DNA of 21,012 nt, taken from Oscillospiraceae bacterium. GTDB taxonomy: Bacteria > Bacillota_A > Clostridia > Oscillospirales > Oscillospiraceae. Under the pieces are notes generated by a model. That model searched no databases, was not told the origin of the DNA, and saw only the letters and a program-made list of their open reading frames with translations. Made by a program: the position numbers and the translations under genes. The DNA is taken from NCBI GenBank assembly GCA_017505505.1, contig JAFVPA010000025.1, positions 1 through 21,012 on the forward strand, given 5' to 3'. This document shows, one piece after another, positions 1-7,359 of the stretch (the stretch's first letter is position 1; every line of letters starts with the position of its first letter).

Positions 1-1490
1 TCCCCGAGTTCTATGCCGTTCAGCTGAACGACACTCACCCTGCCATGTCCATTCCTGAGCTGATCCGTCTGATGATGCACGAGGGCTTCACCTTTGACGA
101 GGCTTTCGACATCGCTCAGCGTACCTTCTCCTACACCAACCACACCGTTCTGGGTGAGGCTCTGGAGAAGTGGCCTCTGAACCTGATGCGCTCTGTTGTT
201 CCCCAGATCGCTGACATCATCTGCCGCATTGACCACAAGCTGAGAGAAGAGCTGCCCATGGACTTCCAGGAGCGCCGGGCCCGCAAGCTGTTCATCGTCG
301 ATGAGGACATCGTCCATATGGCAAACCTGTCCATCTATGTTGGCAGCTATGTCAACGGTGTTGCAGAGATCCACTCTCAGATCCTGAAGGACGACTGCTT
401 CAAGAACTGGTACCATGTTTTCCCCGATCGTTTCCAGAATAAGACCAATGGCATCACTCCCCGCCGCTGGCTGGGCCTGTGCAACCCTGAGCTGACCGGT
501 ATGGTCCGTGAGCTGGTTGGTGAGGACTTCCTGAAGGATCTGGATAAGATCTCCGCTCTGAAGGATCACATCACCGACGAGAATGTTGTCCGCTTCAACA
601 ACATCAAGCGCACCAAGAAGGAGCAGCTGTGCAACATCATCGCCCAGAAGGAAGGCATCATGCTGAACCCTGACTTCATGTTCGATGTTCAGGTTAAGCG
701 CCTGCACCTGTACAAGCGTCAGCTGATGAACATCATCGCTGTTGTGGATATCTACTTCCGCCTGAAGGAGGGCCGTCTGCCCGACTTCCAGCCCACTGCA
801 TTCATCTTCGGCGCAAAGGCCGCTCCCGGCTATATCGATGCCAAGTCCGTCATCCGTTACATCAACCGTGTGGCTCGTATGATCAACAACGATCCCGCTG
901 TTGCGGACAAGATGAAGGTGGTCTTCGTTCAGAACTATAACTGCTCCTACGCTGAGCATATCATCCCCGCAGCTGACATCTCCGAGCAGATCTCTCCCGC
1001 TGGTCTGGAAGCTTCCGGCACCGGCAACATGAAGCTGATGCTGAACGGTGCCATTACTCTGGGTACTCTGGACGGCGCCAATGTGGAAATCGCCGAAGAG
1101 GCCGGCCGCGAGAACGAGTATATCTTCGGCCACACCGTCGAGCAGATCAACGAGATCAAGGGCCGCTACAATGCCCGTTATATCTACGACACCAATGCTG
1201 ACCTGCGCCGTGCCCTGAACACCCTGGTGGATGGCACTGTCCAGACCGACGACGGCATGCGCAACCTGTTCAAGCAGCTGGTTGAGGGCGGCAACGACCA
1301 GTACTACCTGCTGCTGGACTACGCTTCCTATATCGAAGCAAAGTTGCAGGCCAACCGCGACTATGCTGACCGCATGACCTTCGGCCGTAAGTGCCTGGTC
1401 AACGTGGCTTCCGCAGCCAAGTTCTCCTCCGACCGTACCATCCGTCAGTACGCCGAAGAGATCTGGCACATTAAGCCCACTCAGTTTTAA
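1..1490 (+). CDS. glgP: Glycogen/starch phosphorylase, C-terminal part (5' end outside window)
   Basis: Glycogen phosphorylase releases glucose-1-phosphate from alpha-1,4-glucan in the cytoplasm using pyridoxal phosphate. The frame is open from the window edge (first full codon at 3), and the first residues read VQLNDTHPAMSIPELIRL, a core phosphorylase motif, so the ATG at 45 is internal and not the start. The PLP-binding motif ASGTGNMK is present, with the Schiff-base lysine codon at 1032-1034, followed by the conserved GTLDGANVEI. About 495 residues are visible of a family length near 800, so roughly the first 40% is missing upstream. The codons are strongly biased (CGT/CGC arginine, GTT/GCT), as in highly expressed genes, and unlike the neighbouring eut genes. 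A strong terminator follows directly, so it is not cotranscribed with eut by default. Confidence 0.97.
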   Translation, partial: PEFYAVQLNDTHPAMSIPELIRLMMHEGFTFDEAFDIAQRTFSYTNHTVLGEALEKWPLNLMRSVVPQIADIICRIDHKLREELPMDFQERRARKLFIVDEDIVHMANLSIYVGSYVNGVAEIHSQILKDDCFKNWYHVFPDRFQNKTNGITPRRWLGLCNPELTGMVRELVGEDFLKDLDKISALKDHITDENVVRFNNIKRTKKEQLCNIIAQKEGIMLNPDFMFDVQVKRLHLYKRQLMNIIAVVDIYFRLKEGRLPDFQPTAFIFGAKAAPGYIDAKSVIRYINRVARMINNDPAVADKMKVVFVQNYNCSYAEHIIPAADISEQISPAGLEASGTGNMKLMLNGAITLGTLDGANVEIAEEAGRENEYIFGHTVEQINEIKGRYNARYIYDTNADLRRALNTLVDGTVQTDDGMRNLFKQLVEGGNDQYYLLLDYASYIEAKLQANRDYADRMTFGRKCLVNVASAAKFSSDRTIRQYAEEIWHIKPTQF

Positions 1491-1505
1491 TTGAAAACAT
1501 TCCGG

Positions 1506-1542
1506 AACCTCCCGGCTTCGTAAAGAAGCCGGGAGGTTTTTT
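1506..1542 (+). terminator. Rho-independent terminator of glgP
   Basis: A perfect 14-bp stem (1506-1519 with 1525-1538), GC-rich, with a 5-nt loop, runs into six T residues at 1537-1542. It lies 16 bp after the glgP stop codon and separates glgP from the eut locus. Confidence 0.95.
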
Positions 1543-1561
1543 GTGCTTTCTGGGGGGAGAA

Positions 1562-1761
1562 AAATGATCGTTTATCGCATTCTCACAACATGGATGTCAT
1601 TGCGAGCCAGTGCCGCACACTGGCGTGGCAATCCCCTCCAAATGTCCGCGCAGAACCTAAAACAATGGATACTGGAAACTTGCAGGAGATTGCCACACCA
1701 GTCTGAGGACTGGTTCGCAATGACATGCGTTTTTTGTTCTGCACAGCTAAACTACAATTTA
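1562..1761. repeat. Inverted-end intergenic element A (200 bp), with a second palindrome nested inside
   Basis: Left end aaatgatcgtttatc and right end (as reverse complement) taaattgtagtttagc match the ends of the elements at 4247, 6026, 7256, 8731, 11645, 12950 and 20468. Inside sits a different palindromic repeat (1595-1725). This element and about 45 bp after it make up the space between the glgP terminator and eutG. I see no convincing promoter or riboswitch in it. It is probably a non-autonomous, MITE-like element. Confidence 0.75.
1595..1725. repeat. Palindromic repeat with tgtcattgcg ends, nested in element A
   Basis: The two ends (1595-1633 and 1687-1725) are near-perfect reverse complements of each other over about 38 bp, beginning tgtcattgcga and ending tcgcaatgaca. 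Each arm carries its own small hairpin (ccagt...actgg). The right arm, 1682-1725, recurs almost exactly at 13364-13406 inside the metG T-box leader, so this is an independent repeat family. Confidence 0.85.
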
Positions 1762-1808
1762 TCTTTCCCAACCAGCACATATTTTTCACCCCAAGGGAAA
1801 TACTACCC

Positions 1809-2912
1809 ATGAAAAGGCGGTGTATGGATATGGAGGAATTCTCCTGTAAAACGAAGCTGATCTCCGGGGCCGGGACGGTGTCCAGACTGGGGACGTTGGG
1901 AGGAAAACGGCTGTTTCTTGTGACGGACCCATTCTTCGCAAAGAATGGGACGGCCCAGAGCGTGGCAGAAGCGGCCAAATGTCAGCAGGTGGAGGTTTTT
2001 GACCGGGTCCAACCGGACCCGACGGTGGAACTGGCGGCGGAAGGGACAGCCCGGCTCCGGGCCTTTGGGCCGGATCTGGTGGTGGCTCTGGGGGGTGGCA
2101 GTGCTATGGATCTGGCCAAGGCCATGGCTTATTTTGCGAAAGGAAATTATAAAACAGTGGCCATCCCAACCACCTCCGGTTCCGGTTCCGAGGTGACGGA
2201 TTTTGCGATCCTGACCCACGACCGGGTGAAGCATCCCCTGGTGGACAAACGGCTGCGTCCGGATGTGGCGATCCTGGACAGCGAGCTTTTACAGGAACTT
2301 CCCCCGAAACTTATCGCGGAAGCGGGCTTTGATGTGCTGGCCCATGCAGCGGAGGCTTATGTTGCCCGGGAGGCGGGGACGGTGACAGACCTGTATGCCC
2401 GGGAAGCCTTCAGCAGTGCCTATGCGTCTCTGCCGGCTTCCTATGCGGGTAACCGGTCGGTCCGGTTGAAGGTCCATCTGGCGGCGACCATGGCCGGAAT
2501 GGCCTTCTCCCAGTCGGGCCTTGGGCTGTGCCATGCCATGGCCCACAGCCTGGGAGGAATGTTTCATGTGGCCCACGGGCGGCTCAATGCGATCCTGCTG
2601 CCTGCCATTATCAGCTGCAATGCCCATGTGGCCGGAAAGAAATATGCAGAATTGGCCCGGGCGGCCGGAATGGGAGGCAGTGCGGATACCATTGCGGTGC
2701 GGAACCTGAGGAACAGCCTGATCCGGCTGCGAAGGGAATTGAATTTGCCGGAGACATTGGTACAGGCGGGGGTCGATCCGAGAGTTCTGTGGTGCAATGT
2801 GGGGGAAATCGTGAAGGCAACGTTAGCGGACCCCTGCTGCAAAAGCAATCCTATGGTGGTGGAGGATTTTTTGGTGCGTCGAATCCTGGAAGAGGTGACG
2901 GGCCGTGTCTGA
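1809..2912 (+). CDS. eutG: Iron-dependent alcohol dehydrogenase of ethanolamine utilisation (EutG-like)
   Basis: Group III iron-containing alcohol dehydrogenase. It reduces acetaldehyde to ethanol with NADH and so regenerates NAD+ for EutE in the microcompartment. The nucleotide-binding GGGSAMDLAKA motif is present. With the ATG at 1809 as residue 1, the four metal ligands are all present: D175 and H179 (GFDVLAH), H242 (CHAMAH) and H256 (VAHG), with the family's 14-residue spacing between the last two. The length is about 367 residues, slightly short of enterobacterial EutG. The frame is open back to 1725 but enters a repeat, so that part is not coding. An aaggga Shine-Dalgarno-like stretch precedes 1809; the ATGs at 1824 and 1830 are alternatives, 1830 also having a purine-rich stretch upstream. 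The 3' end overlaps eutA. Family is certain; the gene name rests on context. Confidence 0.92.
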   Translation: MKRRCMDMEEFSCKTKLISGAGTVSRLGTLGGKRLFLVTDPFFAKNGTAQSVAEAAKCQQVEVFDRVQPDPTVELAAEGTARLRAFGPDLVVALGGGSAMDLAKAMAYFAKGNYKTVAIPTTSGSGSEVTDFAILTHDRVKHPLVDKRLRPDVAILDSELLQELPPKLIAEAGFDVLAHAAEAYVAREAGTVTDLYAREAFSSAYASLPASYAGNRSVRLKVHLAATMAGMAFSQSGLGLCHAMAHSLGGMFHVAHGRLNAILLPAIISCNAHVAGKKYAELARAAGMGGSADTIAVRNLRNSLIRLRRELNLPETLVQAGVDPRVLWCNVGEIVKATLADPCCKSNPMVVEDFLVRRILEEVTGRV

Positions 2913-4248
2913 ACGTCTGCGGAGCGTGGGGCTGGATGTGGGGACCACCTCCACGCAGATGATCCTGTCGGAGCTGACCATTGAAAACCGGGCCTCCGCC
3001 TTTGCGGTACCGGAGATGGCGATAACAGGCCGGGAGGTCCTCTATAAGAGCCCGGTGTTTTTTACACCTTTGCGGGATGCGCATAATGTGGATGGAGATG
3101 CCATCCGAAAACTGGTGGAAGCGGAATATAACAGGGCAGGGATCCGTCCTTCGGATGTGGATACCGGGGCGATCATCATTACAGGAGAAACCAGTCGGAA
3201 GGAAAATGCCCGGGCGGTGCTGGATGCCTTGTCGGAGTATGCCGGGGATTTTGTGGTAGCTACCGCCGGGCCGGATCTGGAAAGCGTGCTGGCGGCCAAA
3301 GGGGCCGGGGCGGTGGAATATTCCCAGAGGACCGGAAAGACGGTGCTGCACATGGATATCGGCGGCGGAACCAGCAATCTGGCGCTGATCCGGGATGGAA
3401 AGATACTGAGAACCGGATGCCTGAATGTGGGCGGACGATTGCTAAAGCTGGATAAAAGTGGGGAAATTACGTATATTTCTCCGGTTTTATCAGGATTGAT
3501 AAAGTGGAACGTTGGTGATGTCCTGACACAGACAGCTGCCGGGGAAGTGGCGGAAGTGCTGGTACAGGCGCTGGAAATGGCGGCAGGCCTGCGGGAACCG
3601 GCGCAGCTGCTGGCGCATTTCCTTACAGAGGAGGCTGTATCGGACTGGATCCCACCGGAAAAAGCTGTAATATCCTTTTCCGGCGGTGTGGCGGACTGTA
3701 TTGAAACAGAGCGTCCCTGGCTGGAATTTGGAGACCTGGGGCCGCTGCTGGGGCGGGCCATTGCCGGAAGCACCCTGTGCCGTGGGGAGTATGTCCTTGG
3801 TGAAGAGACAATCCGGGCTACGGTGATCGGTGCGGGCTCTTACAGCACCCAGCTTTCCGGAAGTACGGTGTACTATCAGAATATACAATTTCCCCTAAAA
3901 AATATACCGGTTGCGGACGTTACAGATATAACGGAAATCAGAATGTCTCTGGCCCGGCAGGAAGGGACGGCGGTTTTGGCCCTGCCTGGAATGGTATCCC
4001 CTTCTTACCGGCAGATAGTGTCTCTGGCAGAGTCCGTCATCAAAGAAACTGATGGTCCGTACCTGCTGTGTCTGGAACAGGACATGGCCAAGGCCCTGGG
4101 ACAGGCTTTGGCGGTTCGCCTGCCGCCGGATGCCAAAATACTTTGCATTGACCGGGTGAAGGTCAGCGAGGGAAGCTTTCTGGACCTTGGTGCGCCCATC
4201 GGCCATGCGTTGCCCGTTGTGGTGAAAACACTGGTGCTGGGTAGGTAA
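2905..4248 (+). CDS. eutA: Ethanolamine ammonia-lyase reactivating factor EutA
   Basis: EutA reactivates ethanolamine ammonia-lyase by ATP-driven exchange of inactivated cobalamin. The protein is 447 residues, close to the family size (about 465). ASKHA-type phosphate motifs are visible: GLDVGTTSTQMI near residue 9 and MDIGGGTSNLAL with D151. I chose the GTG start at 2905 because the GLDVGTT motif follows at once, agaggtga lies 8-15 bp upstream, and the start overlaps the eutG stop (2910-2912), implying translational coupling. The TAA stop forms part of the left end of repeat element B. In most Firmicutes eut loci eutA is followed by eutB, but here eutC follows. Confidence 0.96.
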   Translation: MSERLRSVGLDVGTTSTQMILSELTIENRASAFAVPEMAITGREVLYKSPVFFTPLRDAHNVDGDAIRKLVEAEYNRAGIRPSDVDTGAIIITGETSRKENARAVLDALSEYAGDFVVATAGPDLESVLAAKGAGAVEYSQRTGKTVLHMDIGGGTSNLALIRDGKILRTGCLNVGGRLLKLDKSGEITYISPVLSGLIKWNVGDVLTQTAAGEVAEVLVQALEMAAGLREPAQLLAHFLTEEAVSDWIPPEKAVISFSGGVADCIETERPWLEFGDLGPLLGRAIAGSTLCRGEYVLGEETIRATVIGAGSYSTQLSGSTVYYQNIQFPLKNIPVADVTDITEIRMSLARQEGTAVLALPGMVSPSYRQIVSLAESVIKETDGPYLLCLEQDMAKALGQALAVRLPPDAKILCIDRVKVSEGSFLDLGAPIGHALPVVVKTLVLGR

Positions 4249-4466
4249 ATTGTAGTTTAGCGGGCAATGCCCGCGGATAAAGGCGGGACTGTAACTTGGT
4301 TCCGCATCCATTCCCTTTGGGTGGGCCACCCGATTCGAGACACTTTTATAATGAAGTTCAATATAAAAAGGTATCGTATCGGGCTGCCCACCCATTGGTG
4401 GTGGATTTTAAGATAGCCGCCAGTCACGCCATTGTCAGCGGCGACTCGCCGCTAAACGAAAATTTA
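4247..4466. repeat. Inverted-end intergenic element B (220 bp)
   Basis: Fills the eutA-eutC gap. Left end aaattgtagtttagc; right end (reverse complement) taaattttcgtttagc. Internal pairing includes gcgggcaatgcccgc near 4260 and a long stem between gggtgggccacccgat (4319-4334) and atcgggctgcccaccc (4377-4392). The interior is unlike that of the other copies. The element ends 14 bp before the eutC ribosome-binding site. Confidence 0.75.
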
Positions 4467-4492
4467 TACAATCAAATGTTAGGAGATCACAC

Positions 4493-5401
4493 ATGAACAA
4501 GCAGGAACTGGCGGCCATGGTGGCAGAGATTTTGGGCACCATGGAGGCTCCGCCAATGGTGAAGGCTACGGAATACCATGCAATGGTTCCCGAGCCGGAA
4601 AAGAAGCCAACCGGGTATCAGGATGGGGATTTTGTGCCCGATGTGACGGCGTTGGATCTGCGGAAGCTGTATCTGACAAAAGATCCGGAAGATCCGGAGC
4701 GGTTCCGAAAAATGAAAGAAAGAACGCCTGCCCGGTTGGGCAGCGGCCGGGCAGGTCCCCGCTATAAAACCCTGACCATGCTCCGCTTCCGGGCAGACCA
4801 CGCGGCGGCTCAGGATGCGGTATTTTCTCAGGTGCCGGAGGATTTCGCCTCGAAGAACGGCATGACGGAGGTGCGGACCCGGTGCGAAGATAAGGATGAA
4901 TACCTGACCCGGCCGGACCATGGCCGCTGCTTTGACGAAGAGAACCAGAGGAAGATCCGTGCAGCCATCCCCGGTACGCCCCGTGTGCAGATCGTGGTGG
5001 GAGACGGCCTGTCCTCTGCCGCCATCACCGCCAATGCGATGGACTGCCTGGAGGCCATCCGGGAGGGCCTGAAGGTCCGGGGCATTGACCCGGGAACGCC
5101 CATCTTTGTCCGGTACTGCCGGGTCGGTGCGGGAGATGCCATTGGGAATGTGACGGGCTGTGAGCTGGTGTGTATGCTGGTGGGGGAGCGGCCCGGTCTG
5201 GTGACGGATAAGAGCATGTCCACCTATATCACCTACAAGCCCCATACCGGGGTCTCGGAATCCGCCCGGACGGTGGTTTCCAACATCCATGCCCAGGGTA
5301 CCCCGGCGGTGGAGGCCGGGGCCCATATTGCGGGCCTGATCGAAACGATCCTGAAGCGGAAGGTTTCCGGTGTGGGCCTGGTCAATGCGGAGGGTGCATG
5401 A
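4493..5401 (+). CDS. eutC: Ethanolamine ammonia-lyase small subunit EutC
   Basis: Light chain of adenosylcobalamin-dependent ethanolamine ammonia-lyase (EutBC), which converts ethanolamine to acetaldehyde and ammonia. It is 302 residues, near the usual 295-300. Family motifs include RLGSGRAGPR, LRFRADHAAAQDAV, YLTRPDHGR, VGDGLSSAAI and VGERPGL, the last regions belonging to the cobalamin-contacting domain. The first 17 residues (MNKQELAAMVAEILGTM) look like the amphipathic encapsulation helix known from EutC N-termini, followed by a linker. AGGAG at 4481-4485 is 7 bp before the ATG. The stop overlaps the eutL start as ATGA. It is separated from eutB by eutL, eutM and eutT, which is unusual. 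Confidence 0.97.
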   Translation: MNKQELAAMVAEILGTMEAPPMVKATEYHAMVPEPEKKPTGYQDGDFVPDVTALDLRKLYLTKDPEDPERFRKMKERTPARLGSGRAGPRYKTLTMLRFRADHAAAQDAVFSQVPEDFASKNGMTEVRTRCEDKDEYLTRPDHGRCFDEENQRKIRAAIPGTPRVQIVVGDGLSSAAITANAMDCLEAIREGLKVRGIDPGTPIFVRYCRVGAGDAIGNVTGCELVCMLVGERPGLVTDKSMSTYITYKPHTGVSESARTVVSNIHAQGTPAVEAGAHIAGLIETILKRKVSGVGLVNAEGA

Positions 5402-6027
5402 TTCCGGTAAAGATTTTGGCGGTCCGCTATCTGGCCAATGCAAGCCCGGCCCTCTGTAAGGCCTTGGGCGCGCCGCAGGGCTATCCGGCTCTGGCGATGC
5501 TGACCACCGACTGCGATGATGCCACCTATATCGCCCTGGACGCGGCCACCAAGGCAGCAGATGTGCAGGTGGCCTATGGCCGCAGCTTTTATGCCGGGGC
5601 AGCCAATGCTTCCACCCCCAACGCCGGGGAGGTTATTGGCATTTTGGCAGGCCAGACCCCGGGTGCGGTGCGCAGCGGCATGGAGGCGGCGCTGGCTTAT
5701 TTACAGCGGATCGGTTTTGAAGAAGCGAATAAGGTGCCGTATCTTGCGCACACTGTTAGCAGTGCAGGTTTTTTCCTGGCAAAGGAAGCAGGCGTCCGGC
5801 CGGGGACGGCCCTGGCCTATCTGATCGCGCCGCCGCTGGAAGGAATGTATGCCATGGACGCGGCACTGAAAGCGGCAGATGTAGCGTTATGTAAACTCTA
5901 TGCACCCCCCAGTGAAACGAACTTTGGGGGAGGGCTTCTGTCCGGGACCCAAAGTGCCTGTGATGCCGCCTGTGCGGCCTTTGCCGCAGCGGTGGAAGAA
6001 GTGGCGGCCAGGCCGGTGGAGAGATAA
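5398..6027 (+). CDS. eutL: Microcompartment shell protein EutL (tandem-BMC trimer)
   Basis: EutL is a tandem BMC-domain protein whose trimers form gated-pore tiles of the ethanolamine microcompartment shell. It has 209 residues against about 219 in enterobacteria. It matches EutL along its length: DCDDATYIALDAATK, VAYGRSFYAGA, AYLIAPPLEGMYAMDAALKA, PPSETNFGGG and the closing TQSACDAACAAF. The ATG lies in an ATGA overlap with eutC, with ggaggg just upstream, so translation is probably coupled. The TAA stop lies at the left end of repeat element C. Confidence 0.96.
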   Translation: MIPVKILAVRYLANASPALCKALGAPQGYPALAMLTTDCDDATYIALDAATKAADVQVAYGRSFYAGAANASTPNAGEVIGILAGQTPGAVRSGMEAALAYLQRIGFEEANKVPYLAHTVSSAGFFLAKEAGVRPGTALAYLIAPPLEGMYAMDAALKAADVALCKLYAPPSETNFGGGLLSGTQSACDAACAAFAAAVEEVAARPVER

Positions 6028-6240
6028 ATAGTCGTTTAGCTGAGCACCCCAATGCCCTCCCCTTTGGGGAGGGTGCCCCCGAAGGGGGCGGGAGAGGTGC
6101 GGAAAGATGTTTGAATAATTACCAGCCTTCGGCGAAATCGTACTGCGGCAACACCTCTTCCGTCAGCCCTTCGGGCTGCCACCTTCCCCAAAGGGGAAGG
6201 CATTGGGCACTGCCGCGTCAGTGCGATAACCGATAATTTA
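6026..6240. repeat. Inverted-end intergenic element C (215 bp, long-hairpin type)
   Basis: Fills the eutL-eutM gap. Ends: aaatagtcgtttagc and (reverse complement) taaattatcggttatc. The interior is nearly the same as in elements E (8731) and F (11645). Hairpins include ccctcccc/ggggaggg (6055-6073), gcccccgaagggggc (6075-6089), agcccttcgggct and ccttccccaaaggggaagg. ggagaggtg pairs with cacctcttcc, and aatgccctcccc can pair end to end with ggggaaggcatt, so the whole element is a large imperfect palindrome. It ends directly before the eutM upstream GGAG. Confidence 0.88.
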
Positions 6241-6271
6241 TGGAGTCAACAATATGAAAGGACGAATGAAT

Positions 6272-6577
6272 ATGGATACCAACGCATTGGGAATGATCGA
6301 AACAAAGGGGCTCATCGGCGCCATTGAGGCAGCGGATGCCATGGTGAAGTCTGCCAACGTGCAGCTTATCGGCAAGGAACAGGTGGGCGGCGGTTTGGTG
6401 ACGGTGATGGTCCGGGGGGATGTGGGCGCGGTAAAGGCGGCCACCGATGCCGGGGCCGCCGCGGCGGAAAAGGTGGGAGAACTGATCTCTGTCCATGTCA
6501 TTGCCCGTCCCCACATGGAGGTGGATGCCATCCTGCCCAAAGGGCGGCTGGGACAGACTCCCCCCTCCGGAAAGTAA
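6272..6577 (+). CDS. eutM: Microcompartment shell hexamer protein EutM-like (BMC-H)
   Basis: Single-domain BMC protein; its hexamers form the main facets of the microcompartment shell. The core [40 protein letters not shown] and [11 protein letters not shown] is typical of EutM/PduA-type hexamers. From 6272 the product is 101 residues, matching the family (about 97). I prefer the ATG at 6272 because aaagga sits 9 bp upstream and the context closely resembles the start of eutB (aaggaagaatgatatg). An upstream ATG at 6254, with GGAG at 6242-6245, would add six residues. It is the only BMC-H gene in the locus. The stop is 3 bp from eutT. Confidence 0.95.
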   Translation: MDTNALGMIETKGLIGAIEAADAMVKSANVQLIGKEQVGGGLVTVMVRGDVGAVKAATDAGAAAAEKVGELISVHVIARPHMEVDAILPKGRLGQTPPSGK

Positions 6578-6580
6578 GGA

Positions 6581-7264
6581 ATGCTCTATAACGAAGAAGC
6601 GGTCCGGGCTAATCTCCGCAACCGGGAAGGAAAGCGGGTCTTCTTCCTCGGAAAAGGAGACCAGCTGACCAGCTCGGCCCGGGATTTTCTAAACCGGGAA
6701 CGGATCCCTATTCTCCCAGCAGAGCAGGCGAAGACAGAGGTTTACCGCCTGGTCAACGGGGGATTTCTGGAAGAAAAACCGGAGCATATGACCCATCTGA
6801 ACGGAGATGTGCTGGTTCGGAAGGACCATCCCCGGATCCTGTTCCGGGGCAAGCTGGATACACTGGAAGCAGAGCTGCTTCTGTGTCAGCTGGCAGAAAA
6901 AGATCTGGTGACCCCGGTGGGAGAGGTTCTGGCTCTGGCCCGGCAGATTATCCGCTGCGAGGTGCTGAATGAGCCGCTGAAATGGGAGAAACTCTGCGGC
7001 CTGACGGAGGAGGAGCAGCGTAAGCGCAGCCACTTTCCCCAGGATTACTACGGCCAGCCCCACTTCATGCCTTCGGCAGCAGATGGGGCGATCATTATCC
7101 GGTTGAACCGGGCCCGGTGCGCAGCACGGGAAGCGGAACTGGCAGCAGTGACGGCTTTCGCCGACCGGGACGGCAACCCCACCCGGCCGGATATCCTCCG
7201 GGCTTTGAACCGGATGAGCAGTATGCTCTATATTCTGATGGTGCAGTGGAAAGGAAAACTTTAG
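6581..7264 (+). CDS. eutT: EutT-type ATP:cob(I)alamin adenosyltransferase
   Basis: Makes adenosylcobalamin, the cofactor of EutBC, from ATP and reduced cobalamin. At 227 residues it is shorter than enterobacterial EutT (about 267). Family signatures are THLNGDVLVRKDHPRILFRG, LDTLEAELLL, LNEPLKWEKLCGL and the C-terminal RPDILRALNRMSSMLYILM. The metal-binding CCxxC segment that precedes the THL motif in enterobacterial EutT is absent, in line with the metal-independent EutT class described from Listeria and other Firmicutes. The start lies 3 bp after the eutM stop with only a weak adjacent aagga, so translation probably depends on coupling. The last codons (K-L-stop) lie in the left end of repeat element D. 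Confidence 0.92.
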   Translation: MLYNEEAVRANLRNREGKRVFFLGKGDQLTSSARDFLNRERIPILPAEQAKTEVYRLVNGGFLEEKPEHMTHLNGDVLVRKDHPRILFRGKLDTLEAELLLCQLAEKDLVTPVGEVLALARQIIRCEVLNEPLKWEKLCGLTEEEQRKRSHFPQDYYGQPHFMPSAADGAIIIRLNRARCAAREAELAAVTAFADRDGNPTRPDILRALNRMSSMLYILMVQWKGKL

Positions 7265-7335
7265 GTTAGCGGATGATCCGTTGTAGGGCGGGGCAGGCTC
7301 TGCCCTACAGAGAACAGGATGCCAACCGATGATTT
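7256..7335. repeat. Inverted-end intergenic element D (80 bp, smallest copy)
   Basis: Fills the eutT-eutB gap. Left end aaactttaggttagc, overlapping the last codons of eutT, and right end (reverse complement) aaatcatcggttggc are diverged forms of the shared ends. The interior is essentially one hairpin, tgtagggc...tgccctaca, a motif also found in elements G and H. It ends 11 bp before the eutB ribosome-binding site. Confidence 0.6.
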
Positions 7336-7359
7336 TCCTACACATGAAGGAAGAATGAT

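Noticed and set aside
1725..1808. Upstream extension of eutG to the ATG at 1725
   Set aside because: It runs through repeat ends and encodes no family-conserved residues; EutG homology begins after the 1809-1830 ATGs.
1543..1808. Adenosylcobalamin riboswitch or EutV-type antiterminator upstream of eutG
   Set aside because: I looked for the B12-box and paired hairpins with a terminator but found only the nested repeats and no U-tract; not supported by eye.
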